NCBI GenBank assembly: GCA_038373885.1
Contig: JAWZYV010011915.1
Span: 1 to 64,000 of the forward strand
Origin: Cheiracanthium punctorium
Taxonomy: Eukaryota > Arthropoda > Arachnida > Araneae > Cheiracanthiidae
Direction: 5' to 3'
DNA length: 64,000 nt
The position numbers were made by a program, and so were the translations under genes. The notes under the pieces are model-generated. The model was not told the origin of the DNA and did not search any database. It saw only the letters and a program-made list of their open reading frames with translations. Positions 61,717 to 64,000 of the stretch are shown one piece after another (positions within the stretch are counted from its first letter, which is position 1; each line of letters opens with the position of its first letter).

Positions 61717-62563
61717 ATGTTAATCTCCAAAAATAAATTATGTAATCAATGCATTTTCATTTAGATAAAATATAAATAGTTTAAAAAGACGAATAGCATT
61801 TTTTATTTTCAAATAGAACAGCATTATTTATTTATTTGCACCACAGAAACAGGGACTGATTTCCGGCAATGCACTCAGGGCAGTGCCCGGGCCCCCAACA
61901 GCAAGGGGCCCCCGAAATTATCCTTTAGTTTAAAGATTTTTTTAAAAAAATTTTTAAAAATTTTGGTTTTAATTTAAAATAAGAGGCAGGGAAATTAATT
62001 TTATGAAAAACAATAATTACTCTGTTACTATTTCATAGTGTTAAGCATTACATCCACACTTTTTTTTAGCTAAACTATTTAGGCATGGCATATGTAGTGA
62101 TAGATACTGGTAGCTAGGAAACCATAGAGCAGATTTTCAATCAGAACAGAAAAAAAGGAAATACTTCCTGGGTGGAGCAATGTGAAGATTTATGTCACTA
62201 AAGAATAAATAAATGGTCTGATATAGATATTAAGAAAATAAGTACAAAAATAATGTGGAACATGTTACTTGAAAAATTCGGAATGAAAGTAACGATTGAA
62301 AATTAAATAATATAGCTGAAATATTATTACCCTTATCAAACTGTTGCAGTTCGGTTTGCATCTTGATTTAATAATAATTTTAATGCTGTTAAAACATCCT
62401 TCTTTGTAGGGTGTGATATTGAAGTTGCATGGTAGGGTATAAGAAAGTTCGTACGAGTGCCCCCCCCCCCCCAATGAAGATTTTGCCCAATTCCCAGATC
62501 TCTGCAAATTAGTCCCTGCACAGAAATCTCCATTGCGAAATATTGTATCTCTTTCAACTAAGT
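61717..62563. other. Intronic repeat sequence
   Basis: A hAT-type end starts near 61850 (CAGGGACTGATTTCCGGC) and is followed by GC-rich GTGCCCGGGCCCCC. The rest is AT-rich without a supported gene. Confidence 0.35.
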
Positions 62564-63128
62564 CAGTGGTTATCAAACTTTGTATCCCATGGAGCCCTTT
62601 TCTTACCACATGTCTAGCAATGAAACCCTTGAATAAATATTACTTAAGGAGAAACTAAGGCCTATAATTTATCACTCACTATACAAACATAAAAACTAAA
62701 CAATATAAAGTGGTATAAAAATGTAGATAAAATAATTACAAAAGGTGGCTTGCAGGCACAAAATTTTTAACGAATCTATACGGTAAATGGATGAAAAGTA
62801 TCAATGGGATGAATGGCTTTCATCCCACAAAGTTCTCAAGACCTTAGTTTTCATGGATGCATGCAGAAAAACAGCATGGAAAGCCCTCACAAAAGGACAT
62901 TTGTTTTCAAAGTACATGGGAGGAATTTTCACGACAACAGTGATTCCATTAGGCAGTTTAGGCCAAAATATATCTAGAACTCCCGTAATCCTGCCGTCGC
63001 TAAGAGGTTAATTCTATATAAGAGCCTGATGAAAAATTAGGTTAGAGAATTTACGGATTTTCTTTAAAATTTTGATGATATTTTGAAACTTCTCGCAGAA
63101 TCCCTGTAGGGTCATTGCGAAACCCTAA
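62564..63128 (+). mobile_element. hAT-like element, right end cut by the Harbinger insertion
   Basis: The left terminus CAGTGGTTATCAAACTTTG resembles the common hAT (Charlie/Tip100-like) end CAGTGGTTCTCAAACTTT. About 560 bp later, GAATCCCTGTAGGGTCATTG and GCGAAACCCTAA look like the inner part of the matching right terminus, interrupted where the Harbinger element begins. The interior has no convincing coding sequence. Confidence 0.5.
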
Positions 63129-64000
63129 AGGGCCCCACACACTAGAGGACCGTTTACCGTGGACACAGTTCATCAATCTCTGTGTGTAAATACCACTACT
63201 ACTTGGACAGGTAGATGAATAGTGAGGTACACAATAGAGCACAAAAGAGAAGTGGGGTGAAAATTTTTCACCAATTCTCAAGAACTGGGAATTATTTGGC
63301 GAACGAAAAACTGCAGTTAAGTGAACTACAGTCTACCAAAGAGGTACGAATTACTCTAGTACAAACGGCTTTTCTTTTATCTATGACATGACGGCCATCC
63401 TCACGAGTAAGTGCCTCGCGGATTTCATAGAAATCCTTCGCGAAGATTGCCAATGCCTCTGGCAAGTCAAAAACAAGGACTATATGAACAAAAATAAAAG
63501 AAGAGAGGCATATGAGGTTTTGTTGGCAAAAGTGAGGGAAGACGCACCAAGTGCAAAAATCGAGGACGTAAAAAAAAAAATACAACTTCTACGCCGTGCA
63601 TACAGAAGAGAATTAAATAAAGTAAAAAATTCTCAGAGAAGTGGAGCTGGCATAGATGACGTGTACAAGCCAAAACTTTGGTATTTTGAATCTCTAAAAT
63701 TTTTAAATGAAAATGAGGATGACACCTACGTACCAGGCACATCTAACCTAGAGGACGCAGATGCATACAGAAGAGACGCAGATGATGAGGACAATATTCT
63801 TGATGTTGAGGTGAGTAGTATATTTTATTGTTATTTTCTTATCAATTTAGGTTGAAGTTACTTATATTAAATTTATGGCATCATTTTAAAAATTATTATT
63901 AGTGAATTAAGCCTACATAACATAATTTTATTCGTTAAGTACCGGGGAAATTCTCAAAGTAGCATTTTCAGTATTAATTTATTTAATTACAGTGAAAATA
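63129..64000 (+). mobile_element. Probable PIF/Harbinger transposon, 5' part
   Basis: The left end reads AGGGCCCCACACACTAGAGG directly after TAA (63126-63128). GC-rich GGGCC-type ends with a TAA/TWA target are typical of PIF/Harbinger. The sequence before the TAA (CATTGCGAAACCC) looks like the interior of a hAT terminus that is abruptly cut off, supporting an insertion boundary. The element carries the MADF exon and runs off the window, so the other terminus and the DDE transposase cannot be seen. Confidence 0.5.
63388..63810 (+). CDS. MADF-domain protein, first coding exon (probable PIF/Harbinger second protein)
   Basis: An open frame from ATG at 63388 to a strong donor (GAG^GTGAGTAG) after 63810, 141 codons ending in phase 0. 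Residues about 10-105 form a MADF domain (Myb/SANT-like DNA-binding): FIEILREDCQCLW, then a lysine-rich helix with KNKDYMNKNKRREAYEVLL, KIEDVKKKIQLLRRAYRREL, and the aromatic block KPKLWYFESLKFL. A serine/acid-rich linker (YVPGTSNLEDA, DADDEDN) follows, as in many MADF proteins. The frame is undamaged, unlike nearly all other transposon coding sequence here. A PIF/Harbinger-like terminus lies 259 bp upstream, so it is probably the MADF accessory protein of such an element rather than a host Adf1-type factor. The remaining exons lie beyond the window. Confidence 0.75.

Overview
This window is eukaryotic nuclear DNA: AT-rich, intron-containing and crowded with decayed transposable elements. The mix of Penelope-like retroelements, Ty3/Gypsy, hAT, Tc1/mariner, a Mutator-like foldback, PIF/Harbinger-type MADF coding sequence and tRNA-derived SINEs suggests an arthropod, possibly a chelicerate. 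The organism call is inference; no species-specific marker was found.

One conserved cellular gene is present. On the minus strand, seven short exons (59762-59715, 59608-59471, 56247-56104, 44423-44338, 40004-39880, 21156-21074, 20989-20885) join in phase without a stop. They encode the last 241 residues of the delta subunit of the AP-3 clathrin-adaptor complex (AP3D1; garnet in Drosophila), which sorts cargo to lysosomes and lysosome-related organelles. The 5' part of the gene lies beyond position 64000. The six introns measure 84, 18723, 4333, 11680, 3223 and 106 bp; the four long ones are filled with mobile DNA.

Layout by region: (1) 1-20.4 kb, downstream of the gene: a 461-bp hAT-like element, a satellite-like array split by a SINE, a 1.4-kb foldback element with a 9-bp target duplication, small hAT MITEs, hAT transposase relics and a 195-bp tandem duplication. 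(2) 20.9-21.2 kb: the last two AP3D1 exons. (3) 21.2-39.9 kb (18.7-kb intron): a 2.06-kb hAT element with a nested MITE, a 1.5-kb element with a GC-richer core, a degenerate Ty3/Gypsy element lacking integrase, a palindrome of two Penelope-like 3' ends with about 980-bp arms, and SINEs, one of them split by a MITE. (4) 40.0-44.3 kb: a mariner nested in a hAT MITE, and a Penelope-like RT relic. (5) 44.4-56.1 kb: a second, divergent RT relic, a 3.18-kb element with 18-bp perfect terminal repeats, a pogo-like MITE and a tRNA-derived palindrome. (6) 56.2-59.5 kb: a Tc1-like element carrying a second copy of the pogo-like MITE. (7) 59.8-64 kb: hAT relics and a probable PIF/Harbinger element with an intact MADF-domain first exon.

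No bacterial-type system, CRISPR array or new gene cluster was seen. The most useful observations are the exon structure of a gene hidden in repeats, several insertion nests dated by target-site duplications, and a few unusual palindromic structures.
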